A DNA stretch of 64,000 nt from DATAXP01 sp036272935 (GCA_036272935.1 DATAXP010000124.1:41665-105664); one strand, 5' to 3'. Numbered from the stretch's first letter, positions 50,567-60,741 are shown. Translations and numbers: made by a program. The notes: generated by a model from the sequence alone, not told the origin.

Positions 50567-52081
50567 TCAATCTGGTTCGACGTACACCGCGAACAGTTGC
50601 AGGTCTTCCGGCCTGATTCCCGTGAAGTCGACACGCACGCGGATCGATCCCTCGGCAACGACTCGCCGTTGCCGGCCCCAGGTGGCCCGCTCCGAGAAAC
50701 CCGAGCGCTCGGGGCCGGTACACTCGGCGGCCGAGTAGCCCGGCAGCTCGCGAAGGTGCTCGTCGAGCACCGACACCTTGACACCGCTGTACTCGCCGAT
50801 GCCGCCGACGTTCAGCTTGATCGCCACCGGCTTGCCGCCGGTCGGCACCGGCGCGCTGATGACGTGCGCCTTGTGCTTGGGGCCTGAGAACGGCGTCAGA
50901 TAGCCGAGCCGATCGCGGTCCCAGCGGGCGACACGCAACCCTGCCGACGGCACAACCCATACCGAGTACCAGAACAGGGTTTCCTTGCCGAGGTTGGCGA
51001 AGCCTTGCCCTTGCATTAAGGCAGGTGCCCGCTCGAGCGGAGTCGCCCGGCCGCCGGGCAGCCAGCTCGACGTGTTCTCGGCCGCCTGCACGATGCGGAA
51101 ATCGGGGATCGGTTCGCGAAAGTGCAGCGCGTCGTGGCTGACGAGCAGCCCCAGGTCCATCGGCACCCAGCGGCGGTCGTTCGTCGCGTCGCCGTGCCAT
51201 TGGCCGTAGATGCCCAGCACCACATTGCCGCGGTTCCAGAGGCCTGCCCCCAGGTGCACCTGCTCGCCGTCGACGCCGCCGGTGTGGCCCACCGGGCGCG
51301 GCGGCAGCGGATCGCGGCGGAACCCGAGCGCGGTGGCGTGCGTCCAGTTTTCAAAGTCGTACGACACGTGCGTCACCAGCGTGCGAATCCAACCATCGGG
51401 AGCCCAGTGCATCCCACCCTGGCCGTTCACGTAGAAGGCGCCGTTGTATTGGATGCCACCTTGCGGCTCGAACTTGATGGTGCCGCGCGGATTGTCAGAC
51501 GATTCGGTCCAGCTCAGCCCGTCGGCACTGTAGGCGACGCCAAACAACAGACCGGGATACTTCGTGCCGGTGAACAACATCTTGAACCGGCGCTGCGGGT
51601 CGGCATCGGCCGGATCGTGATACACCACGCAGCCGGCGACCGAGAACCGGCCTTGATCGAGATCGACCAGGTTGTTGTGCCGACTGCCGCCGTACTCGAC
51701 CAACCCCAGGCCGGGCTTCTCCCACTTCTTGCCATCGCTGCTCGTCGCGTAGCAGATGCGGTAGTGCCGCCGTTCGTCCTGGTCGCCCATGCCCAGGTAC
51801 CACATCCGCAGTTCGCCATCGACCTCGAGCACGGTGCCATAATAGATCACGCCCCGGCCATCGCACGAACCCGGCGGACCCACTGGCACCACGATGTTCG
51901 AGCCCCCTTCCTCGCCCGGCGAACGGTAGCTGAGCAGCCGCAGCCGCACGCCATGTTGCAATGGCAAGGCATGATCGTCGAAGGCGAACAGCACGTGTTC
52001 GCCGCCATCGGTTGCCGCGCCTTGAGCGACGTAACCGCCAGCGAGCACGATCGCGGCCGCTAGAGGAGTCAGTAGCTTCAT
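50567..52081 (-). CDS. Exported glycoside-hydrolase-like five-bladed beta-propeller
   Basis: 504 residues from ATG 52081, with signal peptide MKLLTPLAAAIVLAGGYVAQ. Repeated blade motifs follow: GELRMWYLGMGDQDERRHYR, ICYATSSDGKKWEKPGLGLV, CVVYHDPADADPQRRFKMLF, VAYSADGLSWTESSDNPRG and VSYDFENWTHATALGFRRD, as in GH43/GH32/GH130-type propellers. Catalytic acids cannot be fixed by eye. The last gene of the FAD-oxidoreductase operon: its start overlaps the upstream stop by 4 bp (ATGA). It would act outside the cytoplasm on a sugar or glycoside. Confidence 0.75.
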   Translation of the reverse strand: MKLLTPLAAAIVLAGGYVAQGAATDGGEHVLFAFDDHALPLQHGVRLRLLSYRSPGEEGGSNIVVPVGPPGSCDGRGVIYYGTVLEVDGELRMWYLGMGDQDERRHYRICYATSSDGKKWEKPGLGLVEYGGSRHNNLVDLDQGRFSVAGCVVYHDPADADPQRRFKMLFTGTKYPGLLFGVAYSADGLSWTESSDNPRGTIKFEPQGGIQYNGAFYVNGQGGMHWAPDGWIRTLVTHVSYDFENWTHATALGFRRDPLPPRPVGHTGGVDGEQVHLGAGLWNRGNVVLGIYGQWHGDATNDRRWVPMDLGLLVSHDALHFREPIPDFRIVQAAENTSSWLPGGRATPLERAPALMQGQGFANLGKETLFWYSVWVVPSAGLRVARWDRDRLGYLTPFSGPKHKAHVISAPVPTGGKPVAIKLNVGGIGEYSGVKVSVLDEHLRELPGYSAAECTGPERSGFSERATWGRQRRVVAEGSIRVRVDFTGIRPEDLQLFAVYVEPD

Positions 52082-55000
52082 GGGAGCGAATCTCGGGTGA
52101 CATTGCCGGAGAGGATCGTTGCCGAGCCGTGGTCGACGATCGGCGCAGCAGTCGCGTTGTCGCGCACGATGTTGCCGGCCGCGCCGTCGGCGATTTCGAG
52201 CGTGCCAGCCGCGTGCGTATTGTCCGACCATACCCACCCGCTGGCGTTCAACGTGGTCGTGCCCGCGTGGCGGAACATGTTGCCGCGCACCATGACGTTT
52301 TGCGACTGCATCGCGCTGCGCGGCACCGAGAGCAGATCCCCCTCGCAAACGTTGTCGGCAAACACAATATCCTTCAGCGTGGTCCGCCCGGGGGTGGTGC
52401 GATCAAGAAACTGAACGTCACCGTCGAACACGTTTCCCGTGAACACCAGCCCCTCGTAGCCGCACGACAGCGCCTCTTTTCGGGTTTGAAAACGCACCGT
52501 GCAGCGGGCTGTCGTCGTCTGGTTGCGGAAAATGTTCCCGGCGATCACGATGTCGGAAATCGTCGAGTGCAGCGGAGCAGGCTCGGTGCGAAAGATCAAG
52601 CCGATGCCGACCGTGCTCTTGCCAATAGTCGCCATCGGCTCGGCGTGGTTGCCGCTCACACGGATGTGGTTCGATCCTTCGGTAACGTTGATGCCGGTAT
52701 CGGTGTAGAAGACCTGATTGTCGCGGATCACCACGTTGCGGCTGCCGAAAATCACCTGCGGACCTTGGTAGGCGTTGGTGATGTAATTGTCGGCGATCAG
52801 GCCACCGTTGACCTCGGCAAACTCGACCATCTTGTTGCCGCAGGTATCCATGTAGTTGTGATATACCTGCCAGTTGCGCGATTGCGTCGCCTGGCGGTCG
52901 GCACGCGGATACTCCCAGGGATTCTCCTTGATGCAGCCGGCGGCCTGCTGCGCGTCGAAGATCCAGCAGTGACGGACCGTGACGTTGTCGGACGAGAGCA
53001 GGCGCGCCTCCGGCGCACCCAGCCGTGCGTTGAATCCCATGATCGAGCCGCCCCCGATGCGAGCATTGTTTCCGGTGTAGCGCAGGTGCTCGACCACGAC
53101 GTTGCTTGCCGGCGTGCGCTCGGTGCCGATGCGCACGGGGTAGTAACGCGTTCCGTTCGGAGGCGTCGTGGGATCGAGATAAATGTGCGTCGCGTAGCCT
53201 TGGCCGCGCAGCGTCACGCCGCTGCGCAGCACGATCGTTTCGTCGTCGGCATGGCGTGGAAGCTTGAAATCGCCGGCGCCCAGCAACACCACGCCGCCGC
53301 CGGCCTCGGCGACCTTGTCAATCGCGTCCTGCAACACCGTATCGGCATGCGCGTCGGGGCCAGGCGCCGGCACGCGCACTTCGAAGCTGCCCGAAACTCC
53401 AGGTTTGGCGCTGGTCTTTGCCGCCCGCTTCGGATGCTCCCACGACAGGATTTGTCCATCTTGCAGCAACCGCGTGTGCAACTTCGCCGAATCGACTTTC
53501 AGCGATCTGTCGACCTCTTGCACCGGCAGATTCTCGTCGATCGCCACGCAGGCCGCTGTTGCCGCCGATTGGCTGGTGATCATGAACACCGGCTCCATGC
53601 GGATGCTGCTGAACGCGGTGTGGCTGGCCGAGAGGGCGAACGTAACGAACAAGTTCTCACACTCGCTGGCCTTGGGGACGATCGCGCCGTAGCCGATCGG
53701 ATAGGGGGGCGCACCGCCGCGGCCTCCGGCGGTCTTGCCTTCGCGCGTCACTACGCCTTCGCGCACGATCCGGCGTATCTCGTGCGTATCGGTGCCGTAC
53801 GAGCCCAGCCCGATCGAGTTCGGGGCAACTTCGCGGCCGAACGTGTGATGCTCGGCCATCACGAAGTCCGACACCATGCGCCGCGCCTCACGAACGTAGA
53901 TTTGGTGCGGCCAGCCACCGTTGTCGGTAAACTCGTCACGCGGTAGGCCGAAGCGCCGCATCTGGTCGCGCACCTTCACCGGCACTCGCGGATCGGTGGC
54001 CAGAAAATGGAGCAGCCCGCGATGGTAATGCTCGTGCTCCTTGGCGATCTGTTGGCGGCGCGCGTAGCTGGCCTTGGGCCACTCCCAACTTGCCCCTGGC
54101 CGGTTGGCGCCGAACGTCGCCGTGTTGAAATCCCACTTGTCGTTGGGCAGCGGATCATGCTTCGAGAACCAACGCAGGTCCATGTCGTCGCCGTTGACAA
54201 GGCACGCGGCGATGAACCGCGCCACGATTTCGTACTGCCGCGGATCGTAATTCGGCGGCGGCTCGATCGGCAGCCGGTCTTCGGCCGTCGTCAGGCAAAG
54301 GCGGAAGCAATATGCCTGAATGCCCGGCGCTGGTTCGCCGACCGTGCCGGGATCGCCGGCATCGATCAAGGGCAGCAGCCCGCTGGTCGGGTCGCCCGGC
54401 ACGACGTACGGATCGAGCGGAAAGTCGCGGTCCCACACGCCTTGCCCGCCGGGCAGCCGGCCGCTCGCACCCGGCTGAGCGTATCCGGTGTGCGGCAGAA
54501 AGTTCGGAGCGTAGTGGATGCCGTTGCACATCTCGCCGTATTTCACGTTCCCTTCGCGCTCGAGCGTGTAGCTCACGCCGGCCGCCGCCACGAGATCGCC
54601 TTCGTAGGTAGCGTCGATGAACATCTTGGCGCGGACGGTCGAACCGTCTTCGGTCACCAGTTCCGTGATCCGCGCACCTTCCTTTTTCACTCGGGCCAGG
54701 CGGGCGTTGAAATGCACCGGCACCTTCGCCTCGCGAACCATTTCATCGAACAACCGCTCCGCCACGTGCGGCTCGATCGAAAAGGCGCCGCCGGTGGCCG
54801 GTCCGCCTCCCTTGTTCGTGAACGGCTTGTCCCACGCCAGCGTCTTGCCGTAATGGGCCACGAGCCGCGTGAAATACTCGCGCGCAATCCCGCCGACCGC
54901 GCGTGGATCGCCGATGTCGACCGCGCTCAAGCCGCCGGACGTCATGCCGCCGAGATGCCGCCCCGGCTCGACGATCACGGCACGCTTCCCCATCCGCGCC

Positions 55001-55176
55001 ACTTGCACTGCCGCTGCCACGCCTCCCGACGAGCCGCCGTAGACGCACACATCGGCCTCGGCAAGCTCCGCCGCAATCGCTTGTCCCGAACAGAACGGCG
55101 CTGCGGCAACGATCGCCAACCACAGCATCGTGATGGCGGGACGGCAAGTCGGTATTCTCATACAATTGTTCTTCAT
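52078..55176 (-). CDS. Secreted FAD-dependent oxidoreductase fused to a parallel beta-helix
   Basis: 1032 residues from ATG 55176, overlapping the upstream TGA by one base. A signal peptide (MLWLAIVAAAPFCSGQAIAA) precedes the FAD-binding fold: ADVCVYGGSSGGVAAAVQVA, GKRAVIVEPGRHLGGMTSGG, then TYEGDLVAAAGVSYTLEREG and the C-terminal FAD-cap segments to about residue 590. From about 600 the protein is a right-handed beta-helix with pectate-lyase-like rungs: AGGGVVLLGAGDFKLPRH, NVVVEHLRYTGNNARIGGGS, DNVTVRHCWIFDAQQA, NVVIRDNQVFYTDTGINVTE. The two parts are joined in one uninterrupted frame. The fusion is unusual; the helix could hold a polysaccharide for oxidation. Confidence 0.85.
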   Translation of the reverse strand: MKNNCMRIPTCRPAITMLWLAIVAAAPFCSGQAIAAELAEADVCVYGGSSGGVAAAVQVARMGKRAVIVEPGRHLGGMTSGGLSAVDIGDPRAVGGIAREYFTRLVAHYGKTLAWDKPFTNKGGGPATGGAFSIEPHVAERLFDEMVREAKVPVHFNARLARVKKEGARITELVTEDGSTVRAKMFIDATYEGDLVAAAGVSYTLEREGNVKYGEMCNGIHYAPNFLPHTGYAQPGASGRLPGGQGVWDRDFPLDPYVVPGDPTSGLLPLIDAGDPGTVGEPAPGIQAYCFRLCLTTAEDRLPIEPPPNYDPRQYEIVARFIAACLVNGDDMDLRWFSKHDPLPNDKWDFNTATFGANRPGASWEWPKASYARRQQIAKEHEHYHRGLLHFLATDPRVPVKVRDQMRRFGLPRDEFTDNGGWPHQIYVREARRMVSDFVMAEHHTFGREVAPNSIGLGSYGTDTHEIRRIVREGVVTREGKTAGGRGGAPPYPIGYGAIVPKASECENLFVTFALSASHTAFSSIRMEPVFMITSQSAATAACVAIDENLPVQEVDRSLKVDSAKLHTRLLQDGQILSWEHPKRAAKTSAKPGVSGSFEVRVPAPGPDAHADTVLQDAIDKVAEAGGGVVLLGAGDFKLPRHADDETIVLRSGVTLRGQGYATHIYLDPTTPPNGTRYYPVRIGTERTPASNVVVEHLRYTGNNARIGGGSIMGFNARLGAPEARLLSSDNVTVRHCWIFDAQQAAGCIKENPWEYPRADRQATQSRNWQVYHNYMDTCGNKMVEFAEVNGGLIADNYITNAYQGPQVIFGSRNVVIRDNQVFYTDTGINVTEGSNHIRVSGNHAEPMATIGKSTVGIGLIFRTEPAPLHSTISDIVIAGNIFRNQTTTARCTVRFQTRKEALSCGYEGLVFTGNVFDGDVQFLDRTTPGRTTLKDIVFADNVCEGDLLSVPRSAMQSQNVMVRGNMFRHAGTTTLNASGWVWSDNTHAAGTLEIADGAAGNIVRDNATAAPIVDHGSATILSGNVTRDSLP

Positions 55177-56948
55177 CAATGCGGCCGCCACGCTTCGCCG
55201 AAGTAGAAATCGGCAGCGTCGCGCAGCTCGACGTTGTGATGGCTGTAATACGACCGCGACGTCGCCATGTGCTTCCACTCGAGTTGCACGCCCTGGCGCT
55301 CGAGTTCGCGCTGGAAGTCGGCCAGGTGCTGCGAGCTGTTGCGGACCTGGCGCGGCGCAAGTTGGCCGGCGATGCAGAACGCGGCAAGCGCACCGGCCGC
55401 CTCGCCGATGTTCCACTCGACCGGATGCAGGCGGAAGGCACCGTTTGTGACCGCGGTGACGCCGAGGTTCTTGCACGCCGGCAGCAGGTTTTCGACGCGC
55501 ACCGGCAGGAGTGCGCCGAGCGGAATCTGTTGGCACCAGTGCTTGCCGTGGCTGGCCTCGGTGATGCTGCCGCCGCGCTTCGCCGGCTTGTGAATGTCGA
55601 TGCGATAGCCGCCGACGCCGACGCTGTCGGGGTACTTCATCGGGCCGCGTTCCTGCCCCGGCACGTCGGTGCGAAAATGCTGCTCGAGTACCGTGAACTC
55701 GGCGCGGATGCGGCTCGATTCGCGGATGTAGGGATACGGCGCGAGCCCGTCGAGCGTGCCGAAAATGTCACCACGCGGCCGCAGACCGGCAAACCCCGTG
55801 CGTCCGGTAGCCGGATCGGGAGCTTCGGTTTGCAGCCAGTACAGCAGGCTTAGGCTAAGCTCCTGGGCCGCGTCCATGTTCCGCCGCCGCTCCCCGGCCG
55901 GCACGCCGCACAGCACGCCGTCGCGATATTCGTTCTGCCCCCAGATGGCCACCGTCACATCGCTGGGAAAGGCATCGGGGGCAAAGTTGCCGCGGCAGAG
56001 CAGCCGTCGAAAGCTCCACGTGCTCGCCACGTAGCGCGACGGATCGATGGGGCGGCCGAAGTGGTCGTTCTTCGCGCCGAACAAGTCGGGAACGAACAAC
56101 TTCGACTTGCTCGACCGCGCCCGCTTGCCGTCGCGCCAGCGCTCATAATCGCGAGGCTTCTCGATCACATGTTCTTGGCCGGGCAGGTAATCCATGGCGA
56201 CGATGTGCGTGAAACCCATCTGATCGCGCGGATCGGCTGGGCCATCGAGCGCGGTGGGCTCGCCGGTTTCGGACTGCGACTCCGCCCCGACCACTCGCTC
56301 GACGTTCCCCAGCTCGAGCAACTCGCCCAGCTCGGTGGCGTCGAGCAGGTACGGCGCCGAGAGCGTGCGTTCGACGCCGCTGGTTTCATCGAGCACGGTA
56401 ACGGCATGAATGCGATCGCCATCGACGTGCACAGCGGTCGGCCGATGCCGCAGCAGCAGCAACACGCGGCCGGCCGACAGATGCGGCGCTAGCATCTCGT
56501 AGAGCACCGCCTGCCCGACGCGCGGCTCGAACCCCAGTGCGCTCACCCAGCCGGCCCCGGGGTTCAAGTAGCGGTCGGCCCTCGCCGGCGCGCTAAGCGG
56601 ATAATGCCGCCGATAGTACTCGCGCACGCCTTCGCGGAAGTCGGCGTAGCTCTGGGTGCGCCCTTCGTGCTCGATCCACGGATGCTCGTCGAGCGGCACG
56701 CCTTGAGTTGTTGCCTGGCCGCCAATCCAGGCTGTCTCCTCGGTCACGATCACGTTGCATCCTCGCCGCGCGGCGGCCAGTGCCGCGGCAACGCCCCCCA
56801 GGCTGCCACCGACGATAATCACGTCGGCCTTCATCTCGCGCGCCTTGGCATCGGACGGTTCCGCGCCGAACGATGAGGGCAGCGCGCCGAGGCTCGAAGC
56901 GCCCGCGGCAAGCTGCAGGAACGTACGGCGTGTGGCGCGTGAAGTCAT
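55176..56948 (-). CDS. Tat-exported FAD-dependent oxidoreductase
   Basis: 590 residues from ATG 56948, which overlaps the upstream stop by 4 bp. The N-terminus carries a twin-arginine signal (ATRRTFLQLAAGASSLGA). The FAD motif is DVIIVGGSLGGVAAALAAAR, ending in NVIVTEETAWIGGQATTQGV. The rest matches the FAD_oxidored (PF12831-like) group abundant in Planctomycetes: YLLDATELGELLELGNVERV, IWGQNEYRDGVLCGVPAGER, KNLGVTAVTNGAFRLHPVEW and NIGEAAGALAAFCIAGQLAP. Tat export implies it folds with FAD before export. Substrate unknown; it is distinct from its two downstream-similar neighbours. Confidence 0.85.
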   Translation of the reverse strand: MTSRATRRTFLQLAAGASSLGALPSSFGAEPSDAKAREMKADVIIVGGSLGGVAAALAAARRGCNVIVTEETAWIGGQATTQGVPLDEHPWIEHEGRTQSYADFREGVREYYRRHYPLSAPARADRYLNPGAGWVSALGFEPRVGQAVLYEMLAPHLSAGRVLLLLRHRPTAVHVDGDRIHAVTVLDETSGVERTLSAPYLLDATELGELLELGNVERVVGAESQSETGEPTALDGPADPRDQMGFTHIVAMDYLPGQEHVIEKPRDYERWRDGKRARSSKSKLFVPDLFGAKNDHFGRPIDPSRYVASTWSFRRLLCRGNFAPDAFPSDVTVAIWGQNEYRDGVLCGVPAGERRRNMDAAQELSLSLLYWLQTEAPDPATGRTGFAGLRPRGDIFGTLDGLAPYPYIRESSRIRAEFTVLEQHFRTDVPGQERGPMKYPDSVGVGGYRIDIHKPAKRGGSITEASHGKHWCQQIPLGALLPVRVENLLPACKNLGVTAVTNGAFRLHPVEWNIGEAAGALAAFCIAGQLAPRQVRNSSQHLADFQRELERQGVQLEWKHMATSRSYYSHHNVELRDAADFYFGEAWRPH

Positions 56949-58846
56949 GGCAGTTGCGAAAACATTCGTTGCAAAACGGCCCCGCGAGTTTCGCGCGTCG
57001 GCGAGCTGTCGGCCGGTGTGTCGCTTCCTTCCGCCTCGGCCACCATGCGGGCCAGTGCGTTGGCGTCGAGCTTGCCGGCGCGGAGTTGCTCGAAACCCGA
57101 TGCCCAAACTTTCGCCGTTGCCGGCTTCAGCGGCTCATCGGCTCGGACGTTGTAATCAGCAAAGAAACCTTTCGCGCCGAAATATTCCGCCGCCGCGACC
57201 CAAGGGGCATCGCTGGCGACGTCGATGTCGTTGAAGAACGAGATCATCACGTGCCGCCGGGCAAGCGTGCGCTGCAACTCATCAACGTCGATGGCCGCGG
57301 GCGTTTGGCCGCGACGGCGAGCCAGCGCAGCCGCGTAGCCGGCCGACTCGGCAATGTTCATCCAGGTCGGTTCCAGGCGGATCGTTCCCCAGCCGATGTG
57401 TGTCGTCGACAGGCATACCGGCACCAGCAGATTGTCGACTTCCGGCGAAAGCAGGCAGCGGTACGAAACCTGTCCCGGTCGAGTCTCCTCGGTCAGCAGC
57501 ACCTTGCCGTCGCGGCCGATCGACGGGCCATGGCGCGTGGTGCACTCGTGCGAGTCCATCGGCCATTCCGTCGCGGCGATGCTGTCGGCATGAACCGGCG
57601 CTCGGCCGAGGCTGGGCGCGAGCAGTCCGTCGTGCTCGGTGAACACGCTGCGGCCCACGAGCCTGCGCGCTTCACGCACGTACATTTCGTACGGCACGTG
57701 ATCGTTGTCGGTGAACTCATCGGTCGGTAAGCCGACGCGGCGGTTCTTCTCACGCAGCGCCTCGGGGACCGATTGGTCGTTTTGCACGAAATACATCCAA
57801 CCGAGCGCGTAATCGAGGTGCCGGCGCGTGATCGCCTCGCGGGTGGGCCAATCGCCGTCGGCGTAGGCGTGATTCGCGCCGGGCAGCTTTGCTTCGTTCC
57901 ACGAGCAGGTGTGATGGATCGACTCGGCCGGCGGGAGCTTGCGCTTGCCGAGAAAATCTTCACGGCGATAGCCAGCAGGTTCGGCCGGCAAGATGCGGCG
58001 CGCCGGGTCGCTGGTCAGGCAGATGCGAAAGTTGAACGCCTGGATCGCGGTGTCGCCGGCACCGGTGCTGGCCGGATCGATCGAGCCGGTGGTGATGCGG
58101 AACGGCCGCAGGTTCAGCCGCCCTTCGGCAGCGTCGCGCGGGAACTTCGCCTGGTCGTTCTCTTGGCCGGCATCCTCGGCAAACACCACGCCGGCGTGCG
58201 GCTCGTCGAACTCTTGGCGCGCCTCACGCCCCACGCGGTACGGCACCCGCGCGGCGGCCAGCAGATCGCCTTCATACGAACCGTCGGCGAACATGTCGGC
58301 GGCCACGCGCACGCTGCCGCTGCCATGATATTCGCGCAACGTGACGCTGCGCAGCAATCGGCCGTGGCGCTCGACTTCGGCCACATAGTACGGCTTGAGC
58401 ACCGTGATCTTCGGTTCCGCGGCAACCATGCGGTCGATCGCTTGCTCGGCGACGTGCGGCTCGAAGAACCCGCGCGGCGACGAGAGCCGCCGAGCCCCCG
58501 GCAGCGCCGCGCGAAACTCGGGCGAGTCGTCGCCGTAGGTGCGGCGATAATGGTCGACGATCCCAGCGCGCAGCTCGTCGAACAGCGAGGATCGGGGACC
58601 ATCGTACAACGTGTCCCACACCCCGAGGCCGTTGGTCGGCATGCCACCGAGATGCGGCGTGTGATTGGTCAATAGCACATCCAGCCCTTCGCGCGCCGCG
58701 CGCACCGCCATCGCCACGCCGCCGGGAGTCGCCTCGATCACGATCAGATCGAACCGGCGACCGGCAATCGCCTCGGCCGGCTGCTGCGCAGCACCTGCGG
58801 CCGCCGTCCCCAACAAGACGCCGATTGCGGTGAGAAATCGCGTCAT
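56945..58846 (-). CDS. Secreted FAD-dependent oxidoreductase (paralog A)
   Basis: 633 residues from ATG 58846. The signal peptide is MTRFLTAIGVLLGTAAAGAA. The FAD motif reads FDLIVIEATPGGVAMAVRAA, a loose form of GxGxxG, then GLDVLLTNHTPHLGGMPTNG. FADGSYEGDLLAAARVPYRVG and SAGYAAALARRRG match its neighbours. It is a close paralog of the adjacent upstream gene (both contain LGVWDT, HVAEQAIDRM/HVVERLIDDM and end MFSQLP), so they arose by tandem duplication. Overlap with both neighbours by 4 bp shows tight coupling. Confidence 0.85.
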   Translation of the reverse strand: MTRFLTAIGVLLGTAAAGAAQQPAEAIAGRRFDLIVIEATPGGVAMAVRAAREGLDVLLTNHTPHLGGMPTNGLGVWDTLYDGPRSSLFDELRAGIVDHYRRTYGDDSPEFRAALPGARRLSSPRGFFEPHVAEQAIDRMVAAEPKITVLKPYYVAEVERHGRLLRSVTLREYHGSGSVRVAADMFADGSYEGDLLAAARVPYRVGREARQEFDEPHAGVVFAEDAGQENDQAKFPRDAAEGRLNLRPFRITTGSIDPASTGAGDTAIQAFNFRICLTSDPARRILPAEPAGYRREDFLGKRKLPPAESIHHTCSWNEAKLPGANHAYADGDWPTREAITRRHLDYALGWMYFVQNDQSVPEALREKNRRVGLPTDEFTDNDHVPYEMYVREARRLVGRSVFTEHDGLLAPSLGRAPVHADSIAATEWPMDSHECTTRHGPSIGRDGKVLLTEETRPGQVSYRCLLSPEVDNLLVPVCLSTTHIGWGTIRLEPTWMNIAESAGYAAALARRRGQTPAAIDVDELQRTLARRHVMISFFNDIDVASDAPWVAAAEYFGAKGFFADYNVRADEPLKPATAKVWASGFEQLRAGKLDANALARMVAEAEGSDTPADSSPTRETRGAVLQRMFSQLP

Positions 58847-60726
58847 GGCAGTTGCGAGAACATTTGTTCCAGCGCGGCGGCGCGCGTCTGCTTCGACTCC
58901 GCCGGCGCCGAGGGGCTAGTGTCGTTGCGCTCCGCCAGAGCCACCGCCCGCGCTATCGCGGTGGGGTCGAGCGTGCCGGCGCGCAAGCGTTCGAGGCCAT
59001 CGGCCCAGACTTTCGCGGTCGCCGGCTTCAGCGGCTCTTCGGGTCGTATGTCGTAGTCCGCGAAAAAGCCTTTCGTGCCGAAGTATTCCGCCGCGGCCAC
59101 CCAACCGTCGCTGCTGGCCACATCGACATCGTTAAAGAATGTGATCATCGATTTGTGGCGCGCCAGCGTGCGCACCAGCCGGTCGGCATCGAGCTGCGCG
59201 GGAGCAATGCGTAGCCCGTGTGCCAGCTTCGCCGCGAAGGCTACGGCTTCGCCGGTCTGCATCCATACCGGCTCCAACCGCACGGTTCCCCAGGCGACGT
59301 GCGTGGCCGACAGGCACACCGGCACCAGCAGGTTATCAATCTCTTTTGGCAAGGTGGCCGCATACGGTATCTGCCCCGGAAACGTTTCCTGGTGGAGCAT
59401 CATCTTCCCTTCTTCGAGGCTCCCCGGCACGCGATCGGTCGTGCAGCCGTGCGTGTCGAGATACCATTCGGTCATGGCGATGCTGTCGGCGTGGATCGGC
59501 GCTCGTGCAGAATTTTTGGCCAACAGGGCGTCGTGCTCGGTGAACACATAGCGGCCCACCAGCCGGCGAGCCTCGCGCACGTACATCTCGTAGGGGCGAT
59601 GGCCGTTGTCGACGAACTCGTCGGTGGCCAGGCCGTATTTCGACCACCCTTCGCGCACTTTCTCGGGGACCGAGCGATCGTTTTGCAGAAAGTACAGTAG
59701 TGCGAGCGTCGTCTCCCAATGCTCGTCCATGATCTGCTGCCGCTTCGGCCAATCAGCCTCGACGTAGCCGGTTTGCAGACCGATGATTTGTGGCCGATTC
59801 CAACTGAACTTGCCGTTGGGAACCGACTCGACTCCCGAGTAAACCTCCAGCGACTTGAGAAAGTACGGATCGAGATTCGCGGGCTCGGCGACGCGCAGCG
59901 ACTTGCTCGCGTCAGTCGAGAGCATCGTGCGATAGTTGCACGCCTGCACCACGCCGTCGGCCGCGCCGGTGCTGGCGGGCAAAATCTCCTGGTAGCCAAG
60001 GAATGGGCGCAGCTTCAGCTTCTGGTGCTGCTCGGCGAGCGCTTCGGCCTCGGCGCTCGGCGGCTTGAGCGTGGCCCGCATGAACACGCGGCCGGCGTGC
60101 GGTTCGTTGTATTCCGCGCGACCTTCTCGGCCGACGCGGTACTTCGCCCCGGCCAGCGCCAGCAGATCGCCTTCGTAGGTGCAATCGGCAAACGTCTCGG
60201 CCGTCGCCTCGAACGTTTTGTCGCCGCGCATCTCGCGAAATTCGATCGCCAGTAGCTTGGCACCATCGCGCTGCACTTTGGCGGGCACGTAGCCGCGCAC
60301 CACGCTGATTCGCTGCTCGCGGCCGACCATGTCGTCGATCAAGCGTTCGACGACGTGTGGCTCAAAGCGGCCGTTGGTGTGGCCACGCTTGCCCGGCAGG
60401 GCATCACGATATTGCTGCGAGTCGTCGCCGTACTTGGTGCGGTAATACTCGAACCCGGCGGCACGCAATTCGTCGTAGATCGGCGCGCGGTGCCCTTCCC
60501 AGCGCGTGTCCCACACGCCCAGCCCGCTCGACAAAATTCCGCCCAAGTGCGCGTGCCGGTTCACGAGCAGGACATTCATTCCTTCGCGTGCCGCGCGCAC
60601 GGCGCAGGCGACGCCTCCGGGAGTCGCGCCGACCACGACCAGGTCGTAATGCTTCGGCCCGACGGCGCGTGCCGCGCTCTCGCTGCCTATGCCAATGCAA
60701 AGCGTTATCAGCAGAAGCAATCGCAT
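58843..60726 (-). CDS. Secreted FAD-dependent oxidoreductase (paralog B)
   Basis: 627 residues from ATG 60726, with signal peptide MRLLLLITLCIGIGSESAAR. The FAD motif is YDLVVVGATPGGVACAVRAA followed by NVLLVNRHAHLGGILSSGLG. Characteristic segments are ETFADCTYEGDLLALAGAKY, EPHAGRVFMRATLKP, LVRTLARHKSMITFFNDVDV and AALEQMFSQLP. It shares its layout and C-terminal motif with paralog A. It lies 15 bp downstream of the sialidase-like gene and overlaps paralog A by 4 bp. Confidence 0.85.
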   Translation of the reverse strand: MRLLLLITLCIGIGSESAARAVGPKHYDLVVVGATPGGVACAVRAAREGMNVLLVNRHAHLGGILSSGLGVWDTRWEGHRAPIYDELRAAGFEYYRTKYGDDSQQYRDALPGKRGHTNGRFEPHVVERLIDDMVGREQRISVVRGYVPAKVQRDGAKLLAIEFREMRGDKTFEATAETFADCTYEGDLLALAGAKYRVGREGRAEYNEPHAGRVFMRATLKPPSAEAEALAEQHQKLKLRPFLGYQEILPASTGAADGVVQACNYRTMLSTDASKSLRVAEPANLDPYFLKSLEVYSGVESVPNGKFSWNRPQIIGLQTGYVEADWPKRQQIMDEHWETTLALLYFLQNDRSVPEKVREGWSKYGLATDEFVDNGHRPYEMYVREARRLVGRYVFTEHDALLAKNSARAPIHADSIAMTEWYLDTHGCTTDRVPGSLEEGKMMLHQETFPGQIPYAATLPKEIDNLLVPVCLSATHVAWGTVRLEPVWMQTGEAVAFAAKLAHGLRIAPAQLDADRLVRTLARHKSMITFFNDVDVASSDGWVAAAEYFGTKGFFADYDIRPEEPLKPATAKVWADGLERLRAGTLDPTAIARAVALAERNDTSPSAPAESKQTRAAALEQMFSQLP

Positions 60727-60741
60727 GCAGAAGAAACTCCG

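Noticed and set aside
51961..55206. Plus-strand frames of 661 and 399 codons opposite the FAD operon
   Set aside because: His/Arg/Ala-rich shadows; the operon reading has signal peptides, FAD motifs and stop/start overlaps.
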